Shown here piece after piece: positions 19,798 to 28,640 of a DNA stretch of 64,000 nt. Source of the DNA: a virus; IMG/VR virus record IMGVR_UViG_3300045974_000166, positions 62,001-126,000 of that record. The stretch is one strand, 5' to 3'. The translations under genes and the position numbers were made by a program. The notes under the pieces are model-generated. The model had not been told where the DNA came from and ran no database searches. It saw nothing but the letters and a program-made list of their open reading frames with translations. Numbering within the stretch: position 1 is the first letter of the stretch; each line of letters opens with the position of its first letter.

Positions 19798-20699
19798 CTA
19801 TAAAGCGCTCTGGTATAATCGGACTTGCCGATATTCAGAATGAATTTGGGGGCAATGCCCCTATAGATATAAGTGAATACTATAGAAGTGGTGCATTTAC
19901 CACTTCAAATAATATAGCAGTCCCAACTGCCGGGCTTGTTTCTTTAGATAAATTTTATGGGACATCAAAATACATACCAGGTACTTCTGGTGTTTTAACT
20001 GCTTCAACTTCTATTGTACTTCCACCTCAATGTGGTACCACAGTATACTACTATTGTATTGCTGGCGGGGGTGGGGGTGGTGGAGGATCATCTCGCATAT
20101 CTTATGGTTATGGCGCAGGTGGTGGTGGCGGCACTGGTGGAAATTCTTATGGTTCATTTTCTGTTGTACCCGGAGATACTTTAGATGTTATAGTTGGTGG
20201 CGGCGGCTCAGCTGGCGCAGCCAGAGACGGCCCATATTCATTTGGAACAACCGCGGGTGAAGGTGGACTTTCTAGGATAAACAAAAATGGAATCCCTGTG
20301 GTTACGGCAAATGGTGGACTATACGGTACTGTTGCGCAATATGGTATAAACTCCAGTTTAGTAACTCCGGGTGGATCTATAGGTACTATATCTGGGGGAA
20401 CTACAATAGAGGCTGGTGATGTAGGTCAATATGGACAAAATGGAGTTTGGTGGGCAATTGGTGGGTCAGGCGGCCGCGGATTCTCTCTATCTTTATCTAA
20501 TAATGTTGGAGTATACACACGTGGTGCTTTGGGCGCCGGCGGCATCGGATACTATAATGGATACGGATCTGCTAGAAATGCAGTCTCTGGAACTGGATAT
20601 GGTGCTGGTGGATCAGGTGGTGGAGCAATGATGAATGCAGATTCACAAACATATCAGGGTACTCCGGGTGTTCAGGGTGCAGTATTAATCTGGTGGTAA
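19794..20699 (+). CDS. Glycine-rich tail adhesin
   Basis: The 301-residue product begins with a tail-associated motif (GIIGLADIQNEFGG, then ISEYYRSG and LVSLDKFYG), often seen at the N-terminus of phage tail-tip proteins. Residues 85-300 are dominated by glycine runs (an eight-glycine run, then GGGGGTGG, GGGGSAG, GGSGGRG, GAGGIGYYNGYG, GAGGSGGG) alternating with hydrophobic strands. Polyglycine sandwiches of this kind form the receptor-binding adhesin of T-even relatives such as the S16 gp38 protein. The gene lies between two fibre genes, which supports a host-recognition role. Whether it is a gp38-type adhesin on a fibre tip or part of the baseplate rim cannot be told. Confidence 0.65.
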   Translation: MTIKRSGIIGLADIQNEFGGNAPIDISEYYRSGAFTTSNNIAVPTAGLVSLDKFYGTSKYIPGTSGVLTASTSIVLPPQCGTTVYYYCIAGGGGGGGGSSRISYGYGAGGGGGTGGNSYGSFSVVPGDTLDVIVGGGGSAGAARDGPYSFGTTAGEGGLSRINKNGIPVVTANGGLYGTVAQYGINSSLVTPGGSIGTISGGTTIEAGDVGQYGQNGVWWAIGGSGGRGFSLSLSNNVGVYTRGALGAGGIGYYNGYGSARNAVSGTGYGAGGSGGGAMMNADSQTYQGTPGVQGAVLIWW

Positions 20700-20712
20700 A
20701 TTAGGAAATAAA

Positions 20713-21321
20713 ATGGAATATTCTTGGAAAATTGAGCATGTAGATGATGTATCTAATACAATGACTGTTAAGTATACATTTAACACGTCGTACCCATTAG
20801 ATTCAGTTCTAGTAAATATGTCTAGATGTCCGGCCGGCGTGAATGTAAATGATCATATACGACAACATACACCAACTTCTGTGCTTTCTCCGGGTGGTTT
20901 GTATAACAACTCTGCTGTGACTGGTATGACTGGTCTTGATTCTGTGTATGTAGATTCTATTATCAAGATGGATTCTATTACTCTTGATGACTATAAAAAA
21001 CTAAAGCGTGAAGAACTTGCAGCTAAGAGATTTGAATACGAAACTTCGGGGTTTGATTTTAATGGTATTAGAGTAGATACTTCTAGACAATCTCAAGCAA
21101 CTCTTGGCAATGCTTATGTCTCTATGAAGAATAACCTAATCCCATCGGTAGATTGGAAAGATTCTACGGGTAACTTCATCACTCTTACACTGACACAAGT
21201 AGAACCATTAGCAATTGCTGTGGCAGAATTTGTTCAGGCCGCGTTTTCCAAAGAGAAAACTTTGATACAACTTGTGAATGCAGCTACTACAAAGTCCGAA
21301 GTAGATTTAGTTGTTTGGTAA
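20713..21321 (+). CDS. DUF4376-type fibre-associated protein
   Basis: The 202-residue product has a C-terminal DUF4376-like domain (about residues 100-202): RFEYETSGFDFNGIRVDTSR, then QATLGNAYVSM, DWKDSTGNFITLT and a helix AIAVAEFVQAAF. Such domains are found in tail fibre assembly proteins and at the ends of tail-tip proteins. The first 70 residues are a beta-rich part with no recognised relatives. It stands between an adhesin and a fibre gene. A fibre assembly or attachment role is inferred. Confidence 0.6.
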   Translation: MEYSWKIEHVDDVSNTMTVKYTFNTSYPLDSVLVNMSRCPAGVNVNDHIRQHTPTSVLSPGGLYNNSAVTGMTGLDSVYVDSIIKMDSITLDDYKKLKREELAAKRFEYETSGFDFNGIRVDTSRQSQATLGNAYVSMKNNLIPSVDWKDSTGNFITLTLTQVEPLAIAVAEFVQAAFSKEKTLIQLVNAATTKSEVDLVVW

Positions 21322-21322
21322 A

Positions 21323-21538
21323 ATGAAGCAAATTGTTGATGCTTCTGGTACTCCAATTAAGGGTCTTTTTAAGAATGCAGATGGATCGGTAATCGTAAAG
21401 AATGATGTCGAACTTAAAAAGAATCTAAAACAGCATGAGACGTTCGACCGATTAAATAATCAAATAAATGATCTGACGATTAGAGTATCGGAGATAGAAA
21501 ATCTTCTTAGAAAAATGAGAATAAACAATGACAGCTAA
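21323..21538 (+). CDS. Small coiled-coil protein in the fibre cluster
   Basis: ATG at 21323 is one base after the previous stop; a TTG start at 21311 would overlap that gene and is less likely. The 71-residue product opens with a hairpin (GTPIKGLFKNADGSVIVK) and ends in a predicted coiled coil (LNNQINDLTIRVSEIENLL). The size, position and overlap with the next fibre gene suggest a fibre linker or accessory. No family is recognised. Confidence 0.55.
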   Translation: MKQIVDASGTPIKGLFKNADGSVIVKNDVELKKNLKQHETFDRLNNQINDLTIRVSEIENLLRKMRINNDS

Positions 21539-24245
21539 CATTACATATAGACTTACTACTGCTGGCACCCCACCAGTTTCAACTACATTTAAAAATTTAC
21601 CTCTATCTAATGCAGAAATTGATGGTAACTTAAAGTCTATTATCACCGATGTAGATCTAAAAGCTCCGATTGATTCTCCTACATTCACCACAACAGCGGC
21701 CGCACCAACACCAGCACTAGCCGACAATACTACAAAAATTGCTACCACAGCATTCGTACAAGCAAATACTGTACCGCTACGCGCAGCTTCAACAGCAGGC
21801 ACATTTGATCAGTCTGCCACAACACCCACAAGTGTTACTCGTCTAAATTATTCTGGTGTATTTTGGCCAACAGCTATTAATTTGACAGGTACTGCAGATA
21901 CAACAGTTGCTGCCACAAATTATTTTGTAGAGACTGCTACCGATGGGGTTATACGTCCAAAACTTCTAGCAGATGTTAAAACAGAACTTGTTACAACCGC
22001 CGCAGTTAATTCTGCACTAGCTACATCAGTTGGTACAGTATTGACAGGCAATTGGCAAGCGACAGCTGTCGGAGTAACTTATGGTGGTACTGGTTTATCT
22101 TCATATGCCGTAGGTGATATTCCTTATGCTTCTGCTTCTAATGTAATTTCTAAATTGGCCGATGTTGCCGCCGGTTCTGTAATTATTTCAGGTGGTGTCG
22201 GCATTGCTCCATCATACGGTAAAGTAGGTCTTACGACTCATGTATCTGGAACATTGCCAATTGCTAGTGGTGGTACTGGCCAGACTACTGCTCAGTTAGC
22301 TATTAATGCTCTTACCGGTACAACTACCGGTACGTATCTTCGTGGCGACGGTGTAAATGCATCAATGTCGCCAATCCAGATACTCGATGTTCCAACTCTG
22401 AACCAATCAACTACTGGCACTGCTACAAATGCAGTTAATCTAAATGGCACTGGTACAGCACAAACAGCTGCTACTGCCGGTTCTGGTTATGGATTGTGGG
22501 CATCTGCTCCAATCACCTATGGCACTATGATGTCTGCTTCGACAGATATAACTTATGGTGGTAGAAATGGTACAGAAAGTACATCTGACTACAATATGTA
22601 CTTTACCATGGCCGGTGGTATAAATCGTGGATTCTTATTTAGATCAGCATACGGCGCAAATTTACTTTCGGTCAATCCAGATGGTATTAGAACCGGCATT
22701 GCTATTAATGGTACAGATTTAATTCTCTCTGGTAATTTAACTGTTAATGGTACTACGACAACTATTAATTCTACAACAATTTCCGTAGATGATATCAACA
22801 TAGAAATCGGTTCTGTTGCGGTACCAACCGATGTTACGGCAAATGGCGGCGGCATTACTCTTAGAGGAACTACAAATAAAACTCTTACTTGGGATTCTAC
22901 TAATACGAATTGGACTTCTTCTGAACATTGGAATATTCCAACTGGTAAGTCTTATAAAATCAACAACATTGCTTTGCTTACCGCTACTACGGTGCTTGGT
23001 AAAACTGTCGGTGATTCTACTGCTGGTGCCATCGTCACTATTGATGGAATACAGACGCTAGCAAACAAAACATTTACTGCACCTGCGCTTGGTACTCCTG
23101 CTTCTGGTGTCTTGACTAATTGTACTGGTACAGCTGCTGGCCTAACTTCTGGATCTGTTACTAATGCTACCTTGTCTACGGCTCTGACAGTCAACACAGG
23201 TTCACTTACTTTAGCTGGTAATATAGCAAATACATCGGTACTTACTGTTGGTGCGGGCGCATCCTCTGTCTCTGGCTCAAACACAGGTGATCAGACTGGT
23301 GGCACCCCTGCGCTAGTTTTTGGCACCACAAATACAGCTGGCGCTTCTACTAATTTCCTACGTAGAGATGATACTGTAGCAATATTTGATGGTACTGTGG
23401 GTGTTGTACCTACAACTGTTGCAACATCTGGTTTATCTACTGCTGGCACCGCCGCATTCGCTGCTCGACAAGATCATACTCACAACATTCCTATTTTAAG
23501 TGGCACAGTTTCTGGTATTGTAGCTACACAAGGTACTAGTGCTACTAATCTTTGGCTTAACGGTAATGGTGCTTGGTCGGCACCCACTTATGCTCAGATT
23601 GGGGCCTTGGGTGCTTCTGGTTCTGTGTATCTGGGCACAACCCCAGTTTTATATAATAGAGGTCCTGGTGCACTTTCATTGGCTGGTGTAAGTATTGATG
23701 GATCGGCTGGTACAGCAGGTTCAGCAAGCTCGGCCGATGCTTTAAATACTGCTAATTCTTATCAAGGTGTAAATTTTACTTCTACTGGTAGATTCTTAGC
23801 GGCCAGCGGTTCAGCAGCTGTGCCATCTATTGCTTGGTCAGCTGATGGTGGAACTGATACTGGATTTTATTGGGGCGGTGATGGCTATACATTCTTTACT
23901 AATAATAGTGTTTATAGCGGACAGATCGGCCCAGGCGGCAATCTTATTATGGTTGGCAATGTCACTGCTTATTCAGATATCCGAATCAAGACTAACATCA
24001 CAAAGATTACTGGCGCACTAGATAAAGTAGATCAACTAAATGGTTATACATTTGATCGTACCGATGTAAATTTACCTAGACAGACCGGTGTGATTGCTCA
24101 GGAAGTTCTTAAGGTACTTCCGGAAGCAGTCATGGGCACTGAAGAAACTAAATACTCTGTTGCTTACGGTAACATGGTTGGTCTATTGATTGAAGCAATT
24201 AAGGAACTTCGAGCAGAAGTTGCAGAACTTAAGGGATTGAAATAA
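21528..24245 (+). CDS. Long tail fibre with C-terminal S74 intramolecular chaperone
   Basis: The 905-residue chain is a paralogue of the 18319-19797 fibre. Its N-terminus carries LPLSNAEIDGNLKSI, residues 60-800 are fibre repeats rich in Thr, Ala, Gly and Ser (YGGTGLSSYAVGDIPYA, ASGGTGQTTAQLAINAL), and the C-terminal domain starts at S816 with the S74 signature YSDIRIKTN. A coiled-coil end (LIEAIKELRAEVAELKGLK) closes it. In this family the S74 domain assists trimer folding and is cut off by itself. The fibre presumably contacts the host surface. The middle is the part most likely to vary among relatives. Confidence 0.85.
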   Translation: MTANITYRLTTAGTPPVSTTFKNLPLSNAEIDGNLKSIITDVDLKAPIDSPTFTTTAAAPTPALADNTTKIATTAFVQANTVPLRAASTAGTFDQSATTPTSVTRLNYSGVFWPTAINLTGTADTTVAATNYFVETATDGVIRPKLLADVKTELVTTAAVNSALATSVGTVLTGNWQATAVGVTYGGTGLSSYAVGDIPYASASNVISKLADVAAGSVIISGGVGIAPSYGKVGLTTHVSGTLPIASGGTGQTTAQLAINALTGTTTGTYLRGDGVNASMSPIQILDVPTLNQSTTGTATNAVNLNGTGTAQTAATAGSGYGLWASAPITYGTMMSASTDITYGGRNGTESTSDYNMYFTMAGGINRGFLFRSAYGANLLSVNPDGIRTGIAINGTDLILSGNLTVNGTTTTINSTTISVDDINIEIGSVAVPTDVTANGGGITLRGTTNKTLTWDSTNTNWTSSEHWNIPTGKSYKINNIALLTATTVLGKTVGDSTAGAIVTIDGIQTLANKTFTAPALGTPASGVLTNCTGTAAGLTSGSVTNATLSTALTVNTGSLTLAGNIANTSVLTVGAGASSVSGSNTGDQTGGTPALVFGTTNTAGASTNFLRRDDTVAIFDGTVGVVPTTVATSGLSTAGTAAFAARQDHTHNIPILSGTVSGIVATQGTSATNLWLNGNGAWSAPTYAQIGALGASGSVYLGTTPVLYNRGPGALSLAGVSIDGSAGTAGSASSADALNTANSYQGVNFTSTGRFLAASGSAAVPSIAWSADGGTDTGFYWGGDGYTFFTNNSVYSGQIGPGGNLIMVGNVTAYSDIRIKTNITKITGALDKVDQLNGYTFDRTDVNLPRQTGVIAQEVLKVLPEAVMGTEETKYSVAYGNMVGLLIEAIKELRAEVAELKGLK

Positions 24246-24246
24246 T

Positions 24247-24867
24247 ATGGTGATGCCGGCATCTGGTGGACTTAATTTAGCTGGTACTTCTACTCCAGTT
24301 AGTGTAGCCCAAGAACTTGGTTTGGGCTTAACAACTACAATATCAATGAACCAGGCAGCAGTTAGAACTTTGGCGGGTGCTGGGGGTTCTGGTACTTCTT
24401 GGAGTATGAGTTCTTTATATGGGAAAAGTAATGCAGCAAGTGTTATTACATCCCCTTATTTTGTCGCAAGTGCGGCTATGAATATAGAAGGCGCGGCCAC
24501 CGCGAGAATAACCTTCAGCGGGGTTACGGGTTTAATAACTACGGTTGCAAATGCTGGCGGCATCACCGGAGGTACACTTGCTTCTGCTTGGTTGACCTCA
24601 GGGCTTGCTGCTGGCCAAACTGTTTATCTACGACTCCATGTAAATAGTAAATCAGCCACCGGCACCAATTTAACCGCTTTTGGAAGTCCTGTAACGGGCG
24701 CGACTAGCGCATGGTATGGTGTTACCTCTGCCACTGCTATGCAAATCTCTGCAGCAGCATCCATAAATTTTATGTACTCGGCTAGTGTGTATTTTCAAGT
24801 GTCCTTGGATGCCTCGACAGTGCTTGCAACGACACCTACTATTGTTATTGTCGCTAATAACATATAA
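24247..24867 (+). CDS. Tail-associated virion protein with beta-rich C-terminus
   Basis: The 206-residue product shows a motif order common in tail-tip genes: SGGLNLAGT, VAQELGLGLTTTISMNQAAVRTLAG, then SMSSLYGKSN. About 140 beta-rich residues follow. This N-terminus is found in many phage tail proteins just after the fibre genes and probably docks to the baseplate or fibre. The base composition of this gene is slightly richer in GC than its neighbours, which could indicate recent exchange, common in receptor-binding modules. The function is inferred from context. Confidence 0.55.
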   Translation: MVMPASGGLNLAGTSTPVSVAQELGLGLTTTISMNQAAVRTLAGAGGSGTSWSMSSLYGKSNAASVITSPYFVASAAMNIEGAATARITFSGVTGLITTVANAGGITGGTLASAWLTSGLAAGQTVYLRLHVNSKSATGTNLTAFGSPVTGATSAWYGVTSATAMQISAAASINFMYSASVYFQVSLDASTVLATTPTIVIVANNI

Positions 24868-24882
24868 GCAGTAAATCTAACA

Positions 24883-26400
24883 ATGCTCAACGAATCAGTA
24901 CAAAATCTAACAGAAAAGACCTTTGGTACGACAAAGCAAGCACCAGTAGACTTTGACCCAAAAACACCAGAAGAATATGATCTGGTCTACGGTCCAGCAC
25001 TAAAGCAGGCAGAAAAGAAGGGTGACAAAGTTACAGTTCATATTCTTGAAAATGAACGTGCCAAATTGGTAGCTAAAACTACGGCTGCTGTGGCCCCAGC
25101 TAAAATTCCAGATGCCATAGTTGCAATGGAAGCTGCGGTTACAGAACAACCCACAGAAACAAAGTCTCAAACACCTGAATTATCAGAAGGTGTTACAAAA
25201 AATAAAAAGAGTGAATTTACAAGACTAAACAAGATGTTAGAGGCATTTTGTAATGCCGAGCTCTATGTAAATAAACAAACTTTAGATGAAGTAAAAAAGA
25301 CAAACGAATTTCTTAAAAAGAAAGAAGAAACTGCTAAAAAGAAGGATGTAGCACCCCCAAAAGCTATAGTGCCAACTCCAACTGCGGTCAAAGTAGAACC
25401 ACCTCCCGTTCCAGAACCAATAGTAAAACCTGCACAAACAGAGAGAACTCAGGTCCCGGAACCAATAGTCAAATCCGATTCACCAGAACCGACTCCTATT
25501 CCCCGCGTAAGAAAAAGAGAAGTAGAACCAGCAGATGATCAACCTCGGCAATCTATTCTAGATAAAGCATACAGCAAATCATACAACGCAGTTACTAATC
25601 TACTTACTGGAAGCAAATCTGATAACTCAGAAGTAGACGAAGAAATTCTTGTCGAGGCAAAGAAAACAAACGAACTGTTAGAAGATGCCGCCGAGGAAAG
25701 AAAAATGGCTCATGCACTAGCAGATGAAACTGCTTCGGAACGTGTGTCACCTGTAAAATCAGCCGCGCCTAAAGATCTACAAAAGAAAAATATAGAAGTA
25801 GAAAATAAGCCACGCACTTCGCTTACTTCTACAATTCTTGAAAAGGGTGCTGGAATATTGGGTTCTGCAGGTAAAATGGCCCTTCCAGCACTGGCAGTTG
25901 CCGGAGCCGGAGCAGCTGGATATGCAGCTGGAAACTGGCTCAATGAAAACACAAACATCCAAGAAAACATTGCCGGTGGTGTAGAAACCGTCAAGGGTTG
26001 GTTTGGCAATTCATTTGAAGATAAGCAGAAAGAAGCTGATAAGAAATCCACTCAAGATCTTTATGAGAAAAAGGTAAAAGAAGGTAAACTTACTGCTAAA
26101 TCTGCTGCATTCTTTGAAAAGCAAGGTGTCAAGGTAGATAAATCTAAGATAACAGAAGTACCAGAAGCGGCCAAATCTTCTGTAATTACTTCTGTAGAAA
26201 AATCTGTTGCAACTAAGGATGCCAATACCGATGCAGCAAAAACTCAACAAGTGACACCTCCACCGATGGTATTAAATACTACAAATAATGTAGGTTCTGG
26301 CAGTTCTTCACCTACTATCATTTCTGGTATGAACATAAGAAATTCCGAAAGTACATTTGACCGAGTTCAAATGCAAAATTACTGGTCTAGGACAATATAA
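24883..26400 (+). CDS. Coiled-coil virion protein of unknown function
   Basis: The 505-residue chain is charged and low in complexity: two similar helices (LDEVKKTNEFLKKK near residue 140 and VEAKKTNELLEDAAEERKM near 255), a long Pro/Val/Glu linker at about 165-215, then a small hydrophobic Ala/Gly segment (MALPALAVAGAGAAGYAAG, about 331-349) that could cross a membrane. The C-terminus ends in IRNSESTFDRVQMQNYW, similar to the ends of some phage tail proteins. It could be a tape-measure-like or tail-internal protein, since no gp29 homologue was seen in the window, but this is only a possibility. It overlaps gp13 by one base. Confidence 0.45.
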   Translation: MLNESVQNLTEKTFGTTKQAPVDFDPKTPEEYDLVYGPALKQAEKKGDKVTVHILENERAKLVAKTTAAVAPAKIPDAIVAMEAAVTEQPTETKSQTPELSEGVTKNKKSEFTRLNKMLEAFCNAELYVNKQTLDEVKKTNEFLKKKEETAKKKDVAPPKAIVPTPTAVKVEPPPVPEPIVKPAQTERTQVPEPIVKSDSPEPTPIPRVRKREVEPADDQPRQSILDKAYSKSYNAVTNLLTGSKSDNSEVDEEILVEAKKTNELLEDAAEERKMAHALADETASERVSPVKSAAPKDLQKKNIEVENKPRTSLTSTILEKGAGILGSAGKMALPALAVAGAGAAGYAAGNWLNENTNIQENIAGGVETVKGWFGNSFEDKQKEADKKSTQDLYEKKVKEGKLTAKSAAFFEKQGVKVDKSKITEVPEAAKSSVITSVEKSVATKDANTDAAKTQQVTPPPMVLNTTNNVGSGSSSPTIISGMNIRNSESTFDRVQMQNYWSRTI

Positions 26401-27359
26401 TGACAATAACATCAAAAGTAGATCTAATTGAATATGCTCTGAAGAAACTTGGAAAGCCAGTTATCAATATAGAGGTAGATGCTACTCAAGTAGAAGATCG
26501 TGTAAATGAAGCTCTCCAGTTTTTCCAAGACTTCCACTATGATGGCACCGAGCGTATCTATTTGAAGCATCAAGTTCAACCAACAGTGATCACCGTATCA
26601 ACTACTGCTGGATTTTCTATCAATGAAATTGTTTCATCTCCAGATGGAACTCATTTTGGTATCATAGCTATGACGGCAACTTCGTTTGCCACCCGAGCTA
26701 TTCTGACCGCACACGATTCTCCTGCTGCACTCTATACGGTGGGTGATGTTTTAACTGGTAGATCTACTGGTTCTGTGTGTACATTTGTTTCATCTGTACA
26801 GGGTGATATAGAATCTGGTTCTGTACCAATTTCAGACATGGTCACCGGCATCATTCGTGCAATTCCTTGGTTCCAAGGTATCAATTCATCTAACTTCATG
26901 TTTGACCCAAAATATCAAGTTATCATGTCGACATTCCAAAATCTTGGTTCATCATCGATGGTCTATTTCGAACAGTTAATGCAACACATTAGTCTTATTG
27001 ATCAAGTACTTCGGCCGATAGATTCGGTGCGGTTTAACCGGAAAATGAGCAAAGTTTATTTAGATATCGACTGGGCACTTGCTAACCCAGGTGACTACAT
27101 TGTGTTTGAATGCTATCGGATTCTTGATCCAGAAGTATTCACCACGATCTATAATGATCGGATGCTCAAGAAATTAGTTACAGCTTGCGTAAAGCAGCAA
27201 TGGGCCACAAATACTCAGAAATATTCTGGTATCCAACTTCTCGGTGGTGTAACTATAGATGCTAGTACTCTTATGTCGCAGGCCGCGGCAGAAATTGCCT
27301 CTGCTGAACAGGAAATAAGAGATTCATACCAAGAAATGCCAATGGGCTTTATAGGCTAA
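26400..27359 (+). CDS. 13: Neck protein gp13 (head completion)
   Basis: The 319-residue product matches T4 gp13 (309) in length and motifs: a LIEYALKKLGKPVINIEVD start, VNEALQFFQDFHYDGTE, then FQNLGSSSMVYFEQLMQHISLID and FNRKMSKVYLDIDWA with YNDRMLKKLVTACVKQQWATN. gp13 with gp14 forms the neck that seals the filled head for tail joining. It is followed not by gp14, as in T4, but by a lysis cassette. The start overlaps the previous stop by one base (TAATG). Confidence 0.88.
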   Translation: MTITSKVDLIEYALKKLGKPVINIEVDATQVEDRVNEALQFFQDFHYDGTERIYLKHQVQPTVITVSTTAGFSINEIVSSPDGTHFGIIAMTATSFATRAILTAHDSPAALYTVGDVLTGRSTGSVCTFVSSVQGDIESGSVPISDMVTGIIRAIPWFQGINSSNFMFDPKYQVIMSTFQNLGSSSMVYFEQLMQHISLIDQVLRPIDSVRFNRKMSKVYLDIDWALANPGDYIVFECYRILDPEVFTTIYNDRMLKKLVTACVKQQWATNTQKYSGIQLLGGVTIDASTLMSQAAAEIASAEQEIRDSYQEMPMGFIG

Positions 27360-27360
27360 A

Positions 27361-27603
27361 ATGATACAAGAAGACAAAATAAAACATTTTTTAGCTGGCG
27401 CCGGAATAGTTTTTATTTCTAAATTATTTGGATTTAGTTTAGGAATTGGATTACTGATTGCTATAGCGGCTGGTGTGTTTAAAGAAATTTGGGACTATTA
27501 TCACCCAGAAACCAATACGGCAGAATCTGCCGATACTGTAGCCACGGTCTTTGGCGCTATGATAACAACACTATTACTACATTGGATAAATTATGGATAT
27601 TGA
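27361..27603 (+). CDS. Small membrane protein, candidate holin
   Basis: The 80-residue product has hydrophobic segments at about residues 9-40 (probably two short membrane passes or a hairpin, broken at KLFGFSLG) and at about 59-76, with charged residues between (FKEIWDYYHPE). It overlaps the muramidase gene by 11 bases and stands first in the lysis cassette, which is the usual place for a holin that opens the inner membrane at lysis time. The KHFLAGAG...KEIWDYYHPE...ADTVATVFGA pattern also occurs in phage membrane proteins of unknown function, so the holin call is by context only. Confidence 0.5.
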   Translation: MIQEDKIKHFLAGAGIVFISKLFGFSLGIGLLIAIAAGVFKEIWDYYHPETNTAESADTVATVFGAMITTLLLHWINYGY

Positions 27604-28126
27604 AGATACACTCACATCACTACTTAAAGTAGAAGGCGGATATACTAATGACCCACGTGACTCTGGTGGAGAAACTAACTGGGGTGTTACAAAAGCAGTA
27701 GCCGATGCATTTGGTTATACAGGTTTAATGAAGAATATGACTGCTGACCAAGCTAAGGATATCTATCGTGCTCGGTATTGGGTTCAACCAAAGTTTGACC
27801 AGTTATATCTTCTTGATAAAGACCTAGCTCTTATGCTGTTTGATATTGGTGTGAACATGGGTCAGGCAACCGGTGTAAAATTCCTACAACGTGCTCTGAA
27901 TGTGCTCAATCAAGGTGGCACAACATACCCAGATATGACCGTAGATGGTGGTCTTGGTGCCATGACTCTAGATGCAGTGAAGAAATTCATTGCTCTTCGG
28001 AAAGATGCATCAGTTCTTAAGAAACTTGTTAATGCCCAACGCGCCGTGAAGTATATCGAGATTGCCGAAGCATCACCTAAGAATGAGGCATTTGAGTATG
28101 GTTGGATTGCCAACCGGGTGGCTTAA
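27593..28126 (+). CDS. Endolysin, GH108-type muramidase
   Basis: The 177-residue product has the GH108 N-terminal signature: VEGGYTNDPRDSGGETNWGV, with E14 as the expected catalytic acid, then a C-terminal peptidoglycan-binding part with DIGVNMGQATGVKFLQRALN and VDGGLGAMT. Enzymes of this family cut the glycan strand of peptidoglycan. No signal peptide is visible, so it should need the holin to reach the wall. It is followed after one base by the spanin gene. The order membrane protein, muramidase, Rz, Rz1 is a complete Gram-negative lysis cassette. Confidence 0.88.
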   Translation: MDIEDTLTSLLKVEGGYTNDPRDSGGETNWGVTKAVADAFGYTGLMKNMTADQAKDIYRARYWVQPKFDQLYLLDKDLALMLFDIGVNMGQATGVKFLQRALNVLNQGGTTYPDMTVDGGLGAMTLDAVKKFIALRKDASVLKKLVNAQRAVKYIEIAEASPKNEAFEYGWIANRVA

Positions 28127-28127
28127 T

Positions 28128-28637
28128 ATGTGGCCAATCCCATTCTCTCCAAAACTAATTGCTGCAGCTATTGGTCTTGCAGCCGTACTCGGCCTAGGTT
28201 ATGTAGCTTATAACCATGTCTATGACAAAGGTGCCGCGTCCGTACAAGTTCTCTGGGACAAAGTTGAAGCCGATAGAAAAGCCGTAATAGACGATCTAAA
28301 GACTAAAGCTGCACTCTCTGAGCTTACCATGAAAAAAGAATCTGAAAATCAAGTGAGGTTATTAAATGAAAAAAATAAAAGTCTTGTCGCTACTGTCGCT
28401 ACTATTACTCGTGAGTTGCAAAACCGCCCCAACCGTCCAAGTGGCACAGATCTGTCCAGCAATCCCGCCCCTGTCTGCCCAGGTGCCACCGGAAAAGAGC
28501 TTTATCGAGCCGATGCAGAATTTCTTATCGGGGAAGCTGCCAGAGCCGAAACAGTAAGAAACCAACTAGAATACTGTGTTTCTCAATACAACTCTGTGTA
28601 TCAAGAATATTTAAAGCTTCAAACTCTTCCAAAGTAA
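28128..28637 (+). CDS. Rz: Inner-membrane spanin (Rz-like)
   Basis: I take the ATG at 28128, one base after the endolysin stop; an earlier in-frame ATG at 28062 would lie deep in the endolysin gene. The 169-residue product has one N-terminal membrane anchor (LIAAAIGLAAVLGLGYVAY) and then a long charged helical region (about residues 40-90), followed by a Pro-rich stretch and a final helix. This is the pattern of an i-spanin, which spans the periplasm together with the outer-membrane partner encoded inside it in the +1 frame. Spanins fuse or disrupt the outer membrane in the last step of lysis. Confidence 0.85.
   Translation: MWPIPFSPKLIAAAIGLAAVLGLGYVAYNHVYDKGAASVQVLWDKVEADRKAVIDDLKTKAALSELTMKKESENQVRLLNEKNKSLVATVATITRELQNRPNRPSGTDLSSNPAPVCPGATGKELYRADAEFLIGEAARAETVRNQLEYCVSQYNSVYQEYLKLQTLPK
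28366..28557 (+). CDS. Rz1: Outer-membrane lipoprotein spanin (Rz1-like), embedded in Rz
   Basis: A 63-residue reading frame lies wholly inside the Rz gene, shifted by +1. Its N-terminus is a lipoprotein signal: MKK, a leucine-rich core and the lipobox LVSC with C18 as the lipid anchor. The mature part is Pro-rich (CPAIPPLSAQVPPE), as is typical for Rz1. A ribosome site GTGAGGT lies about 8 bases before the ATG, inside the Rz coding sequence, which argues that it is translated. The embedded arrangement is like that of phage lambda and T7. This gene is easily missed by automatic annotation. Confidence 0.88.
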   Translation: MKKIKVLSLLSLLLLVSCKTAPTVQVAQICPAIPPLSAQVPPEKSFIEPMQNFLSGKLPEPKQ

Positions 28638-28640
28638 TAC

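Noticed and set aside
28062-28127. An earlier start for the Rz spanin
   Set aside because: It would place 22 basic residues encoded inside the endolysin gene before the membrane anchor. The ATG at 28128 gives a normal i-spanin N-terminus.
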